Shown piece after piece: positions 34,070 through 41,951 of a DNA stretch of 64,000 bases. The stretch spans positions 434,001 to 498,000 of the forward strand of contig NZ_WRXL01000001.1 in assembly GCF_010119195.1 (NCBI RefSeq), given 5' to 3'. The notes under the pieces are model-generated. The model was not told the origin of the DNA, ran no database searches, and was given only the letters and a program-made list of their open reading frames with translations. The DNA comes from Haloarcula salina (lineage in GTDB: Archaea; Halobacteriota; Halobacteria; Halobacteriales; Haloarculaceae). How positions within the stretch are numbered: the first letter of the stretch is position 1; each line of letters opens with the position of its first letter. The position numbers and the translations under genes were made by a program.

Positions 34070-34170
34070 CGGTTGCGACTTGGCCCCTGGCTCCCAAGAA
34101 CCTTTCTGGGATGGCCGTGGGAGAGCAACTCTTACAAGGGCCGATTGAGTAACAACGGGTGGTATTAATC

Positions 34171-34581
34171 ATGGCCAACATCTCGAAGTGGATCCTGCTC
34201 GCCGCCACGCTGGTCAGCGCCGCCGTCATCTTCGTCTCCGCGGTGCTTCCGGTCGCCTACGAACAGGCGCTCGTGAACCTACTCGTGGGCGAGCTGGCAG
34301 CGCTCGCGCTCGGCCACGCCACGTACCGTGTATCCTCCGGGAAACCGGTCGCGCCGATGTCGATGGTGCTCGCCATCGTCAGCGGCGTCGCCATGTTCCT
34401 CTCGCCGCTGTTCATCGAACCTGTCGATCCGATCCTGACGATCATGTTCGCCTCGGGCGTCGTCGTCACGGTTGGCGGTGTCGTCGGCGTCGTGGGGCGG
34501 GTCCTCGGCGGCGAAGAACAGCGACGGTCCGGCGGAGAGCGGATCGCAGAGCGGGCCAGGACCGAACAGAGCGGGAACTGA
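34171..34581 (+). CDS. Membrane protein of unknown function
   Basis: The 136-residue protein has four hydrophobic helices (about 6-26, 33-52, 64-82, 90-113) and a polar, Arg/Glu-rich tail. It is divergent from nreA; the AT-rich box GTATTAATC at 34162-34170 abuts the start, and another AT-rich element TTACAAGGG lies about 40 bases upstream. No family is recognised. It is followed after 54 bases by rnhA. Confidence 0.7.
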   Translation: MANISKWILLAATLVSAAVIFVSAVLPVAYEQALVNLLVGELAALALGHATYRVSSGKPVAPMSMVLAIVSGVAMFLSPLFIEPVDPILTIMFASGVVVTVGGVVGVVGRVLGGEEQRRSGGERIAERARTEQSGN

Positions 34582-34635
34582 CCGGTACCGGGCGGACCAC
34601 AACGGCTATACGACCGCGTCGGTCACCCACGGACG

Positions 34636-35232
34636 ATGCCGGTCATCGAATGCGACGAGGCGGCGGCCCGCGAGCGCCTGGAAGCCGAGGGGGTCTCGGT
34701 CCAGTCGGGGAACACCGACCACGAGCAGTGGCGCGCGGACCACGGCAGGGCGACGGCGGTCGCGTACGACGGGAAGGTCGTCGTGCAGGGCCAGGACACC
34801 GCGCGGCTCGAAGCGCTGTTGCGGGGCGAGTCAGGGGGACGCGTCCACGCGTATTTCGACGGCGCGTCGCGAGGGAACCCCGGCCCCGCCGCCGTCGGCT
34901 ACGTCCTCGTCGACGACAGCGGAATCGTCGCCGAGGGCGGCGAGACCATCGGGACGGCGACGAACAACCAGGCCGAGTACGACGCCCTCATCCGCGCGGT
35001 CGAAGTCGCCCGCGACTACGGCTTCGACGAGCTCCGCATCCGCGGCGACTCGGAGCTGATCGTCAAGCAGGTCCGCGGCGAGTGGAACACGAACGACCCC
35101 GAGCTGCGGGAAAAGCGGGTCCGCGTGCGAGAGCTGCTCACGGGCTTCGACGACTGGCACATCGAGCACGTTCCGCGGGAGATAAACGACCGCGCCGACG
35201 AACTGGCGAACGACGCACTCGACGATGACTGA
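34636..35232 (+). CDS. rnhA: Ribonuclease HI, archaeal type
   Basis: This RNase HI cuts RNA in RNA-DNA hybrids. The 198-residue protein has a haloarchaeal N-terminal extension of about 68 residues, then the catalytic domain. The four metal ligands are visible: Asp75 in AYFDGASRGNPG, Glu114 in NNQAEYDAL, Asp138 in RGDSELIVKQ, and Asp188 in DRADELAN. The gene overlaps the next one by 8 bases, which indicates co-translation. The start at 34636 (MPVIECDEAA) is the family start. Confidence 0.95.
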   Translation: MPVIECDEAAARERLEAEGVSVQSGNTDHEQWRADHGRATAVAYDGKVVVQGQDTARLEALLRGESGGRVHAYFDGASRGNPGPAAVGYVLVDDSGIVAEGGETIGTATNNQAEYDALIRAVEVARDYGFDELRIRGDSELIVKQVRGEWNTNDPELREKRVRVRELLTGFDDWHIEHVPREINDRADELANDALDDD

Positions 35233-35791
35233 CCTGCCAGCCGACGTGATAGACAGAGCCGAACGGCTCACGAGACTCGCTCGCGAGGCCGTCGACGAGG
35301 CGGAGGCGGACGCGTACCGGGCCGAGCGCGAAGACTGCTTGGCGGAACACGGCTACACCGCGCGCGTCAGATCGGAGGACACGGGCGACGTGCTCGTGTG
35401 CCACCCGCGAGAGTGGGTCGACGACGGCGTCATCCGCCCGGGCCGAATCGAGGACGTCGACCGGGGCGTCGAAGTGCAGCTGTCGGGCCCCGGCGACCCG
35501 GACGAGTGGGAGACGGTCGACGAGCGGAACCGAGCCGCAGTCGACGCGGTCGCCGAGGAACACGGCGAGCCCCACGGCGCGACCGCGGCGGCGCTCGCCG
35601 ATTTCATGGGGAACCACTACGCGAAGCCCATCGCTGACGCGACGCCCGACGAACTCAGAGAGTTCCGCGAGGAGTACTTCCCCCGGAACGCGTGGCCGAC
35701 CGACGAACAGCGCTCGGTCCTCGAGCGGTCCGTCGAACTGACCGTCGACGCGGCCGACAGTCAGCTCTCGGACAGCTATAGTAACAATTGA
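35225..35791 (+). CDS. RnhA operon protein
   Basis: This 188-residue acidic protein follows rnhA in many haloarchaea and overlaps it here by 8 bases. Its N-terminal helix (DVIDRAERLTRLAREAVDE), the beta segment TARVRSEDTGDVLVCHP and the C-terminal helix PDELREFREEYFPRNAWP are characteristic of this set of proteins. The role is unknown; the tight coupling suggests a job with RNase HI. A palindromic repeat begins 9 bases after the stop. Confidence 0.84.
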   Translation: MTDLPADVIDRAERLTRLAREAVDEAEADAYRAEREDCLAEHGYTARVRSEDTGDVLVCHPREWVDDGVIRPGRIEDVDRGVEVQLSGPGDPDEWETVDERNRAAVDAVAEEHGEPHGATAAALADFMGNHYAKPIADATPDELREFREEYFPRNAWPTDEQRSVLERSVELTVDAADSQLSDSYSNN

Positions 35792-35799
35792 AACGATAA

Positions 35800-35860
35800 A
35801 CACACCGATCGCACTGCTGTCGTGCGATCGGGTGTGTACTGACTTTCAATGGCTACGATA
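35800..35860 (-). repeat. Dispersed ~60-bp repeat, copy 2, with strong hairpin
   Basis: This is the reverse-orientation copy of the element at 7677-7735. Here the palindrome is intact: ACACACCGATCGCAC (35800-35814) pairs with GTGCGATCGGGTGTGT (35822-35837), one bulged base and a 7-base loop. It follows the rnhA operon by 9 bases and may end that transcript. Confidence 0.72.
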
Positions 35861-35918
35861 ATTCGCGCCGACCAGCGCGCCGCGCACAGCTAGTAAGCAG
35901 TTGTTACCGGCAAAAATG

Positions 35919-35938
35919 GCGCAATTGCCCAATTGCGC
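35919..35938 (-). terminator. Intrinsic terminator after the PadR gene
   Basis: On the minus strand, 3 bases past the PadR stop codon, a perfect stem GCGCAATTG/CAATTGCGC with a 2-base loop is followed at once by CCATTTTTG, a T run. The stem is at 35919-35927 and 35930-35938. Confidence 0.75.
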
Positions 35939-35941
35939 GAG

Positions 35942-36301
35942 TTACTGCTGTGCGGCGATCAGGTCTCGGAGTTCGTCGGCGCGGCCGTCATCGGCCACGA
36001 ACTTCCCGAACACCCACCCGAGCTGGTCGAGAACGGCTTCCTTACCCTCCTCGGTCAGCGAGTACTGATTCGTCCGCTTGTCGAGTTCGCTCTTCTCGAC
36101 GAGTCCCATCTCGACGAGGTCGTCGAGGTTCGGGTACAGACGGCCGTGATTGACTTCGTCGTCGTAGTACGATTCGAGTTCACGTTTGATAGCCAGTCCA
36201 TACCGCGGCTCTTCGGCGAGGATAACCAGGATGTTCTGCTGAAAAGCCGTGAGTTCTTTCGCGATGCCCGGAGTGCTCGTTACTGTTTGTGCCTCTGACA
36301 T
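35942..36301 (-). CDS. PadR-family transcriptional regulator
   Basis: A 119-residue winged-helix regulator. The PadR pattern is clear: FQQNILVILAEEPRYGLAIKREL, then YYDDEVNHGRLYPNLDDLVEMGLVEK with the HGRLYPNL recognition core, then RTNQYSLTEEGKEAV for the wing. A helical tail provides the dimer interface. The promoter carries a perfect palindrome at 36327-36340 and the TATA box overlaps it, so autoregulation is likely. Its regulon is not evident. The ATG at 36301 is clear and the gene ends with a good terminator. Confidence 0.9.
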   Translation of the reverse strand: MSEAQTVTSTPGIAKELTAFQQNILVILAEEPRYGLAIKRELESYYDDEVNHGRLYPNLDDLVEMGLVEKSELDKRTNQYSLTEEGKEAVLDQLGWVFGKFVADDGRADELRDLIAAQQ

Positions 36302-36607
36302 GGTTGGGTAAATGTCAGCAAGCTATTTAACACTTGTTAACTCTGGCGCACATTACACGATATACCGGAGGAACCACCCGACAGACGGACCTTCAATTCA
36401 AAACAGATTTCTAATAGGTCCGCCAGACTATAATATGAATCCGCCGCCACGAATCCGTCTGACAGGTCGAAAACAGCGGTTAAGTATGTCCTAAATTTAT
36501 TTCTATCTTCAGATATGATTTGATTAGTGAACAGATAATCCCTGCCAGTGAGGGGTTTCACGGCGATTACGAAAGGACTTTTTGACGCCGTTGCGCAGAC
36601 GCCGGTG
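36302..36607. other. AT-rich divergent region between padR and ppa
   Basis: The left half carries the padR promoter and palindrome. The middle (36360-36540) is AT-rich with no credible gene. The right end has AAGGACTTTTTGACG at 36573-36587, about 22-35 bases before the ppa start, which serves as its TATA box. Confidence 0.6.
36327..36340. promoter_or_regulatory. Palindromic operator overlapping the padR TATA box
   Basis: TTAACACTTGTTAA is a perfect palindrome with a 2-base centre, located 26-39 bases upstream of the padR start codon. On the minus strand it runs directly into TTAAATAGC, the likely TATA box. PadR proteins often bind such palindromes and repress themselves. Confidence 0.6.
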
Positions 36608-37141
36608 ATGACGAACCTCTGGGAAGACCTCGAAACCGGCCCCAACCCGCCCGAAGAGATCTACGCCGTCGTCGAGTGCCTGAAAGGCGAACGGAACAAG
36701 TACGAGTACGAAAAGGACATCCCCGGCGTCGTCCTCGACCGGGTGCTCCATTCGAACGTCCACTACCCGTCGGACTACGGGTTCATCCCGCAGTCGTACT
36801 ACGACGACGAGGACCCCTTCGACGTGCTCGTGCTCGTCGAAGACCAGACCTTCCCCGGCTGTGTCATCGAGGCCCGCCCCGTCGCCCTGATGAAGATGGA
36901 CGACGACGGCGAGCAGGACGATAAGGTCATCGCAGTCCCGACGGAGGACCCGCGGTACGATCACGTCGAGGACCTCGACGACATCCCCCAGCAGACCCTC
37001 GACGAAATCGACGAGTTCTTCTCGACCTACAAGAACCTGGAGGAGGGCAAAGAAGTCGAGACCCTCGGCTGGGAGGACAAGGAATCGGCAAAGGACGCCA
37101 TCGTCCACGCGCAGGAACTCTACGACGAAGAGTTCAACTGA
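36608..37141 (+). CDS. ppa: Inorganic pyrophosphatase (family I)
   Basis: Ppa hydrolyses pyrophosphate to phosphate with magnesium and drives biosynthesis. The 177-residue protein carries the signature DDEDPFDVLVLVEDQ, with the three conserved aspartates, and the earlier KYEYEKD and VHYPSDYGFIPQ, all typical of family I. The KVIAVPTEDPRYDHV and acidic C-terminus are normal. The ATG at 36608 (MTNLWEDLETGPNPP) is the family start. A short hairpin overlapping the stop is followed by a T run. Confidence 0.96.
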   Translation: MTNLWEDLETGPNPPEEIYAVVECLKGERNKYEYEKDIPGVVLDRVLHSNVHYPSDYGFIPQSYYDDEDPFDVLVLVEDQTFPGCVIEARPVALMKMDDDGEQDDKVIAVPTEDPRYDHVEDLDDIPQQTLDEIDEFFSTYKNLEEGKEVETLGWEDKESAKDAIVHAQELYDEEFN

Positions 37142-37163
37142 GCGAACCGCTCGTTTCATTTTT
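37140..37163 (+). terminator. Intrinsic terminator after ppa
   Basis: GAGCG at 37140-37144 pairs with CGCTC at 37148-37152, and GTTTCATTTTT follows. The stem begins inside the stop codon of ppa. Confidence 0.55.
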
Positions 37164-37273
37164 CCGCGTCACTCGCCGGGTCGGCCTATGTCTCGAAGTA
37201 ATACCGGCAGACGTTTCCGATTATGTATGAGCATGGGTAATCTTTTGGGGCTTTAGCGGGTAGAGAATCCTGT

Positions 37274-37399
37274 ATGGCTACCGACGAGACCGACGCGGCG
37301 CTAGACCACCCGACCGTCGTACCGGACGCCGAACGCCGGCCGACGCCCGGGATCGCACACCTGACGGTCGTCCCGGAGAACGCGGATCGCTCGGCCTGA
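37274..37399 (+). CDS. Possible small ORF of 41 residues
   Basis: The frame begins MATDETDAALDHPTVV and ends HLTVVPENADRSA. It is acidic at the start, uses typical codons, and follows an AT-rich box around 37220-37255. It may be the front part of a DUF7511-like micro-protein cut short by a stop; the LTVVP run matches the middle of that family in appearance only. The evidence is thin. Confidence 0.35.
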   Translation: MATDETDAALDHPTVVPDAERRPTPGIAHLTVVPENADRSA

Positions 37400-37484
37400 C
37401 TCCGGCGTCGGCGAACACCTTGCCGCTTTCCACGACGGCAGTTCGAAAAGAAGCTTCTTGTTCCCGACCTGACTAACAGCCCTC

Positions 37485-38831
37485 ATGGGATTGTTCGACC
37501 GTTTGAAGGGAGACGACGCACCGCGTGTCGCCTTCTTCGGCATCGACGGCGTACCGTTTAGCCTCATCGACGAGCACCCGGACGTGTTCCCGAACCTCTC
37601 GGAGCTGGCCGCCGAGGGCAGCGCAGGCCCGATCAACAGCATCGTCCCGCCGGAGTCGAGCGCCTGCTGGCCCGCGCTGACGACCGGCGTCAACCCCGGC
37701 CAGACCGGCGTCTACGGCTTCCAGGACCGCGAGGTCGGCTCCTACGACACGTACGTCCCGATGGGACGTGACGTGCAGGCGACGCGCCTCTGGGACCGCG
37801 TTACCGACGAGGGTCGCAACGCGACGGTCCTCAACGTCCCCGTGACGTTCCCGCCCCAGCGGAACGTCCAGCGGATGGTCTCGGGCTTCCTCTCTCCCGG
37901 CGTCGACAAGGCCGCCTACCCGGACGACCTGCGCGACTATCTCCAGGACAACGACTACCGTATCGACGTCAACGCCAAACTCGGCCACGACGACGACAAG
38001 TCCGAGTTCGTCGACGACGCTCACGAGACGCTCGAAAAGCGCTACGAGGCGTTCAAACACTACGTCGAGCAGGACGACTGGGACCTGTTTTTCGGCGTGT
38101 TCATGACCACCGACCGGGTGAACCACTTCCTGTTCAAGGACTACGAGCGCAACGGCGAGAACGAGGAGGCGTTCCTCGAGTTCTACCGCAAGGTCGACGA
38201 GTATCTCGGCGACCTGCGCGACCGACTCCCCGACGACGTGACGATGGTCGTCGCCTCCGACCACGGGTTCACCTCGCTCGACTACGAGGTCCACTTCAAC
38301 GAGTGGCTCGAACAGGAGGGATGGCTCGAGTACGAGGACGACGACCACTCCGAACTCGGCGACATCAGCGAGGACACGAAGGCGTACTCGCTCATCCCCG
38401 GCCGCTTCTACGTCAACCTCGAAGGCCGCGAACCGAACGGCGGCGTCCCGAAGGACATGTACGAGTCCGTTCGCGCCGACCTCAAACAGCGCCTCGAGGA
38501 ACTCGAAGGCCCCGACGGCAAGAAGGTCGCCGACCGCGTCGTCACCAAGGAGGACGCCTTCCGCGGCGACCACGACGACATCGCGCCGGACCTCGTCGTC
38601 GTCCCCAACCACGGGTTCGACCTGAAGGCCGGATTCAAGGGCTCCGACGACGTCTTCGGCGTCGGCCCGCGAAACGGCATGCACAGCTTCGACAACGCGA
38701 CGTTGCTCGTCGACGATCCGGACGCCCGCATCGACGACGCCGACCTCTACGACATCGCGCCGACGGTCCTCGACCTGCTGGACCACGACTACGACCGCGG
38801 CGACTTCGACGGCGCCAGCCTGCTGAAGTAG
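37485..38831 (+). CDS. Alkaline phosphatase superfamily phosphodiesterase
   Basis: The 448-residue protein belongs to the alkaline phosphatase superfamily in the nucleotide pyrophosphatase/phosphodiesterase branch. Metal-binding landmarks are in order: Asp21 in FFGIDGVP, the nucleophile region PPESSACWPALTTG (Ser58 or Ser59), DRVNHF, SDHGFTSLD, and HSFDNAT near the C-terminus. There is no signal peptide, so it acts in the cytoplasm. Paralogues of this type are common in haloarchaea, with unknown natural substrates. ATG at 37485 gives MGLFDRLKGDDAPR; the promoter may be near 37455. It is followed by the convergent cetZ. Confidence 0.88.
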   Translation: MGLFDRLKGDDAPRVAFFGIDGVPFSLIDEHPDVFPNLSELAAEGSAGPINSIVPPESSACWPALTTGVNPGQTGVYGFQDREVGSYDTYVPMGRDVQATRLWDRVTDEGRNATVLNVPVTFPPQRNVQRMVSGFLSPGVDKAAYPDDLRDYLQDNDYRIDVNAKLGHDDDKSEFVDDAHETLEKRYEAFKHYVEQDDWDLFFGVFMTTDRVNHFLFKDYERNGENEEAFLEFYRKVDEYLGDLRDRLPDDVTMVVASDHGFTSLDYEVHFNEWLEQEGWLEYEDDDHSELGDISEDTKAYSLIPGRFYVNLEGREPNGGVPKDMYESVRADLKQRLEELEGPDGKKVADRVVTKEDAFRGDHDDIAPDLVVVPNHGFDLKAGFKGSDDVFGVGPRNGMHSFDNATLLVDDPDARIDDADLYDIAPTVLDLLDHDYDRGDFDGASLLK

Positions 38832-38885
38832 GCACCGGCTACGCCGTCGGTTTTCTCTGGTCGACTGAACGGTGCGACGCTAGCG

Positions 38886-39959
38886 CTAGAACAGCCCGTC
38901 CAGTTCCTCGTTCGTGAACTCGTCCGGGTCGGTCGTCCCGCCCTGGGCGTCCGCCGCCTCGCGGGCGCGCTCCATGAATTCGTCGACCCGCGCGGAGCGT
39001 TCCACGCCCGAGAGCACGACGAGCGAGGCGATCTTCTCGGAGGCGAGCGGGAAGTCCCCGCCGCGGACCTCCATGCTCCCGGTCTCGTCTTCGACCCAGC
39101 GGCGCGCGCGTTCGACGCCTTTCCGAGAGAGGCGCTGCGGATCGCCGGCGACGACGAGGAGCGCGGAGTCGGCCTCGACGGCGTTGGGCAGGCTCATGCT
39201 GGTGAGGAGGGCCTTCCGGGTCACGCTGGTGATGGTGTTGACGTTCTCTCCGGGGTCTTCGCTGGCCTGCGCGCTGGCGTAACCGATGGAGGCGATGCCG
39301 CCGCCGCGGAGGGTGTTGATGATCTCGGAGGAGTCGACGACGCTCTCGCCGACGCCCTCGACCGCCTCGCCGGAGGCCAGCAGGAGGCCGACCCGCTGAG
39401 AGATGGCGTCGTTGACTCGGTCGAAGCCCTCGCCCACGCTGTCGCCGCTCCCGCGCCAGGCGTCGTTGTCCACGAGGAGGAGGGAGTCGGCCTCGCGGAC
39501 GGCGGTCTTGAGCGAGCGGCCGGCGTTGGCCTGATACAGGCCGCCCTCGTCTCGGCCGGGGAGGACGCCGAGGACGTACACCGGCTTCTCGTAGATGCGC
39601 TTGAGTTCGCGGGTGAGCATCGGCGCGCCACCGGAGCCGGTACCGCCCCCGAGGCCGGCGACCACGACGATGGCTTCGGCCTCCGTCGTGATGCGGCCGT
39701 CGAGTTCGTCGAGCACCTCGGTGGCGTTCTCCTGCATGATCTGGGCGCCGAGTTCGTTGTCACCGCCGACACCGTGCCCTTTCACCCGGTCCTGGCCGAT
39801 AAGAGCAGTGTCGATGTCGAGGTTCTGGAGGTCGGCTCGCGCCGTGTTGACCGCGAGCGCGCCGCGGACGGCGTCGAACCCCATATCGTAGTCGAATTCG
39901 ACCAGGGACTGCGTTACCTTCCCACCGGCCTGGCCGACACCAATCAGGACGACTTTCAT
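38886..39959 (-). CDS. cetZ: CetZ, tubulin/FtsZ-superfamily protein
   Basis: CetZ proteins are haloarchaeal cytoskeletal GTPases involved in cell shape. The 357-residue protein starts MKVVLIGVGQAGGK and carries the tubulin signature GLGGGTGSGG near residue 104, the T5-type NAWRGSGDSV, ISQRVGLLLASG, and VVDSSEIINTLRGGGIAS. The end SMEVRGGDFPLAS and ELDGLF are typical of the family. It is shorter than CetZ1 by roughly 35 residues because the loop between helices H7 and H8 is brief, so it is one of the non-CetZ1 paralogues. ATG 39959 is chosen by the motif. Confidence 0.93.
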   Translation of the reverse strand: MKVVLIGVGQAGGKVTQSLVEFDYDMGFDAVRGALAVNTARADLQNLDIDTALIGQDRVKGHGVGGDNELGAQIMQENATEVLDELDGRITTEAEAIVVVAGLGGGTGSGGAPMLTRELKRIYEKPVYVLGVLPGRDEGGLYQANAGRSLKTAVREADSLLLVDNDAWRGSGDSVGEGFDRVNDAISQRVGLLLASGEAVEGVGESVVDSSEIINTLRGGGIASIGYASAQASEDPGENVNTITSVTRKALLTSMSLPNAVEADSALLVVAGDPQRLSRKGVERARRWVEDETGSMEVRGGDFPLASEKIASLVVLSGVERSARVDEFMERAREAADAQGGTTDPDEFTNEELDGLF

Positions 39960-40051
39960 ACTGGAAGTCTTGGGAGGCCGACTAATCAACGTTGCCCCCT
40001 GAGAACGGCGATCGCGGCGCGAACGGCGACAGCAGAACGAATCCGGGGAGG

Positions 40052-40327
40052 TTACTCGATTCGGAGCGTGTAGATACGCTTGCGGGCGTCGGCGAAGGAG
40101 AACCGCGAGTCGACGACGCCGACCTCTTCGAGGCGGTTCAGAGCGTATCGGACCGTCCGCGGCGGTAGCAGCGTCTCATCGGCCAGTTGGCTCTGGGTCA
40201 GCGTGTCGTTGTACTCGAGGACTTTCGCGACCAGCTTCGCGCTCGGCGGGAGCTCGCGGACCGCGTCCCACCCGGTCGAGTCGCTGTCACCGTCGGCGTC
40301 TGCGTGCTGGATATCGGAAGCGCTCAT
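40052..40327 (-). CDS. Winged-helix (MarR-like) DNA-binding protein
   Basis: The 91-residue protein has an acidic N-terminal 25 residues and then a single winged helix: AKLVAKVLEYNDTLTQSQLADETLLPPRTVRYALNRLEEVGVV, with recognition helix PPRTVRYALNRLEE. It lacks the extra helices of full MarR proteins, as is usual for short haloarchaeal regulators. Upstream is an AT-rich run (ATATTTTCTGTTC, 40358-40373). It lies next to the divergent SRPBCC gene and the cetZ gene, so either could be its target. The target is not shown. Confidence 0.82.
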   Translation of the reverse strand: MSASDIQHADADGDSDSTGWDAVRELPPSAKLVAKVLEYNDTLTQSQLADETLLPPRTVRYALNRLEEVGVVDSRFSFADARKRIYTLRIE

Positions 40328-40470
40328 CGTATCTCATCGTATCCGATACAGCGTGATAATATTTTCTGTTCTCGATTATGCGCTATGGGAATGTTGCGGC
40401 AACCGATGCGTCGTTCGGCGCCGCCGATGCCCCCCGAAAGCTTACGTCCAGCACCTCCGGTGTTGGGGAC

Positions 40471-41001
40471 GTGGACGAAGTCGAGGTCAGCACGGTCGTG
40501 TACGTCCCGCCCGAGGAGATCTACGAGTTCCTGCTGGATTTCCCCGGGTACGCGCGCTACTCGGAGTACCTCGACCACGTCGACCAGGACGGCGACGGGA
40601 CGCCGAGGACGACCTACGACCTCGTCTTCTCGTGGTGGAAGCTCTCCTACACCGCCCGGTCGGAGGTGACCGCCGTGTCGCCGCCGACGGAGATCGACTG
40701 GCACCTCGTCAAAGACATCGACGCCCAGGGCCACTGGCGGGTCGAACCCGATCCGGACGACGCGCCGGCCGACGTAGACACCGCCTCGCGGGTCAGGCTG
40801 CGAATCACCTTCGACCCGGATTCGGCGTCGAGCAACGCGGTCGACCTGCCGCGACTCGTCTCGATGGACTGGGTCATCGAGAAGGTGAAGCCGCTCATCC
40901 GCAAGGAAGCCACGAGAATCGTCAAGCGGGTCGTGAAGGACCTCGAAGGGAGAGAACGGGACGTCGACCTGCGAATACACACCGGGCCGGACTCGGTGTA
41001 G
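40471..41001 (+). CDS. SRPBCC (START/polyketide-cyclase fold) protein
   Basis: The 176-residue protein fits the helix-grip fold of small-molecule- or lipid-binding proteins: VEVSTVVYVPPEEIYEFLLDFPGYARYSEYL, then strands with RTTYDLVFSWWKLSYTARSEV and EIDWHLVKDIDAQGHWR. Many haloarchaeal homologues are named polyketide cyclase; I would not claim an enzyme function. GTG 40471 is preferred over the ATG at 40378 because the 31 extra residues look random and GAAAGCTTACG (40436-40446), a good TATA element, lies about 27 bases upstream of the GTG. Confidence 0.84.
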   Translation: MDEVEVSTVVYVPPEEIYEFLLDFPGYARYSEYLDHVDQDGDGTPRTTYDLVFSWWKLSYTARSEVTAVSPPTEIDWHLVKDIDAQGHWRVEPDPDDAPADVDTASRVRLRITFDPDSASSNAVDLPRLVSMDWVIEKVKPLIRKEATRIVKRVVKDLEGRERDVDLRIHTGPDSV

Positions 41002-41025
41002 CGTGCGTGAAAACGCGGACCGCGG

Positions 41026-41820
41026 TTACTCGGGCGTCTCGTAGTCGCCGCCGTAGCGGATGAAGAAGTACGCCAGCCCGAGCGTCGCGACCATCACGAA
41101 GGAGGTGGCGACGCCGAGAGATTTCGCGCTCCCCGGGACCTCTGGCGGACCGGAACTGCCGCCGCCACCGCCGCCGGATGAGACCGTCGGGTAGTCGGAG
41201 CCGACGACGACGGCCCCTTTCATGCCCAGACTCTCGTGAGGGACACAGACGTACGTGTAGATGCCGTCCTCTTCGAACGTGTGCTCGTAGTTGACGCCGG
41301 CATTGGAGACGGCGCTACCGGAGTCAAGCGGGCCGTCGGGTTTGGAGACGACGTTGTGGCCGCCACCCTCGCCGGTCCACTCGAACTGGACGGTCGCGCC
41401 GTTGTCGACGTGGATGGCGGGCGGGCCGAACCCGAACGCGCCGCCGTTGGCCTGGGTACCGACCTGAACCGTCGCCGTGTCCTGTCCCGTCGCGTCGACG
41501 ACCGTGCCGTCGAAGTTACCGACCGGGTCGAGGAAGCCGCCGAAGTCCGGCGTGCCGCCGCTGCTACCGCCGTCCCCACCGCCACTGCTTCCACCGCCAG
41601 TCCCAGTCTCTCCGCCGCTGGCCGTCCCGGTGCTTCCGCCGGCAGTGCCGGTCGCGGTCGGGGTCCCGGTCCCGGCCGGAGTCCCCGTGGCGTTCTCCGT
41701 GCCGGCTTCGGTCGTCCCTTCCTGTGCAGCTGCAGTGCCCGCAGCGGCCGAGGCAGCCGTGGCTCCCGCGGCCGTCCGCAGGAAGGCCCGACGGGACACG
41801 TCCGCTCTACCGTCTGTCAT
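41026..41820 (-). CDS. hcp: Halocyanin-type blue copper protein with C-terminal anchor
   Basis: Halocyanins carry electrons at the outer side of the membrane. The 264-residue protein begins with a Tat signal (SRRAFLRTAAGATAA), a Gly/Thr/Ser-rich linker to about residue 90, then a cupredoxin domain. The copper ligands His155 (GGGHNVV), Cys192 (YVCVPH), His195 and Met200 (LGMKG) are all present. A Gly/Ser linker and a C-terminal membrane helix at about 236-255 follow. It has no terminal-oxidase gene beside it. The ATG at 41820 is chosen for the twin-arginine start. Confidence 0.93.
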   Translation of the reverse strand: MTDGRADVSRRAFLRTAAGATAASAAAGTAAAQEGTTEAGTENATGTPAGTGTPTATGTAGGSTGTASGGETGTGGGSSGGGDGGSSGGTPDFGGFLDPVGNFDGTVVDATGQDTATVQVGTQANGGAFGFGPPAIHVDNGATVQFEWTGEGGGHNVVSKPDGPLDSGSAVSNAGVNYEHTFEEDGIYTYVCVPHESLGMKGAVVVGSDYPTVSSGGGGGGSSGPPEVPGSAKSLGVATSFVMVATLGLAYFFIRYGGDYETPE

Positions 41821-41951
41821 ACCCGACAGTTTGAGAGTCCCCGTCGTGAATATGTCGGTTTCGAGTCGGCATCGCCCCCCGAATGACAGCGATATCAAAG
41901 GTGAGTGCTCGGCCTGAAAGCTTTAACCCGGGTACTCCCAAACCCCTCGGT

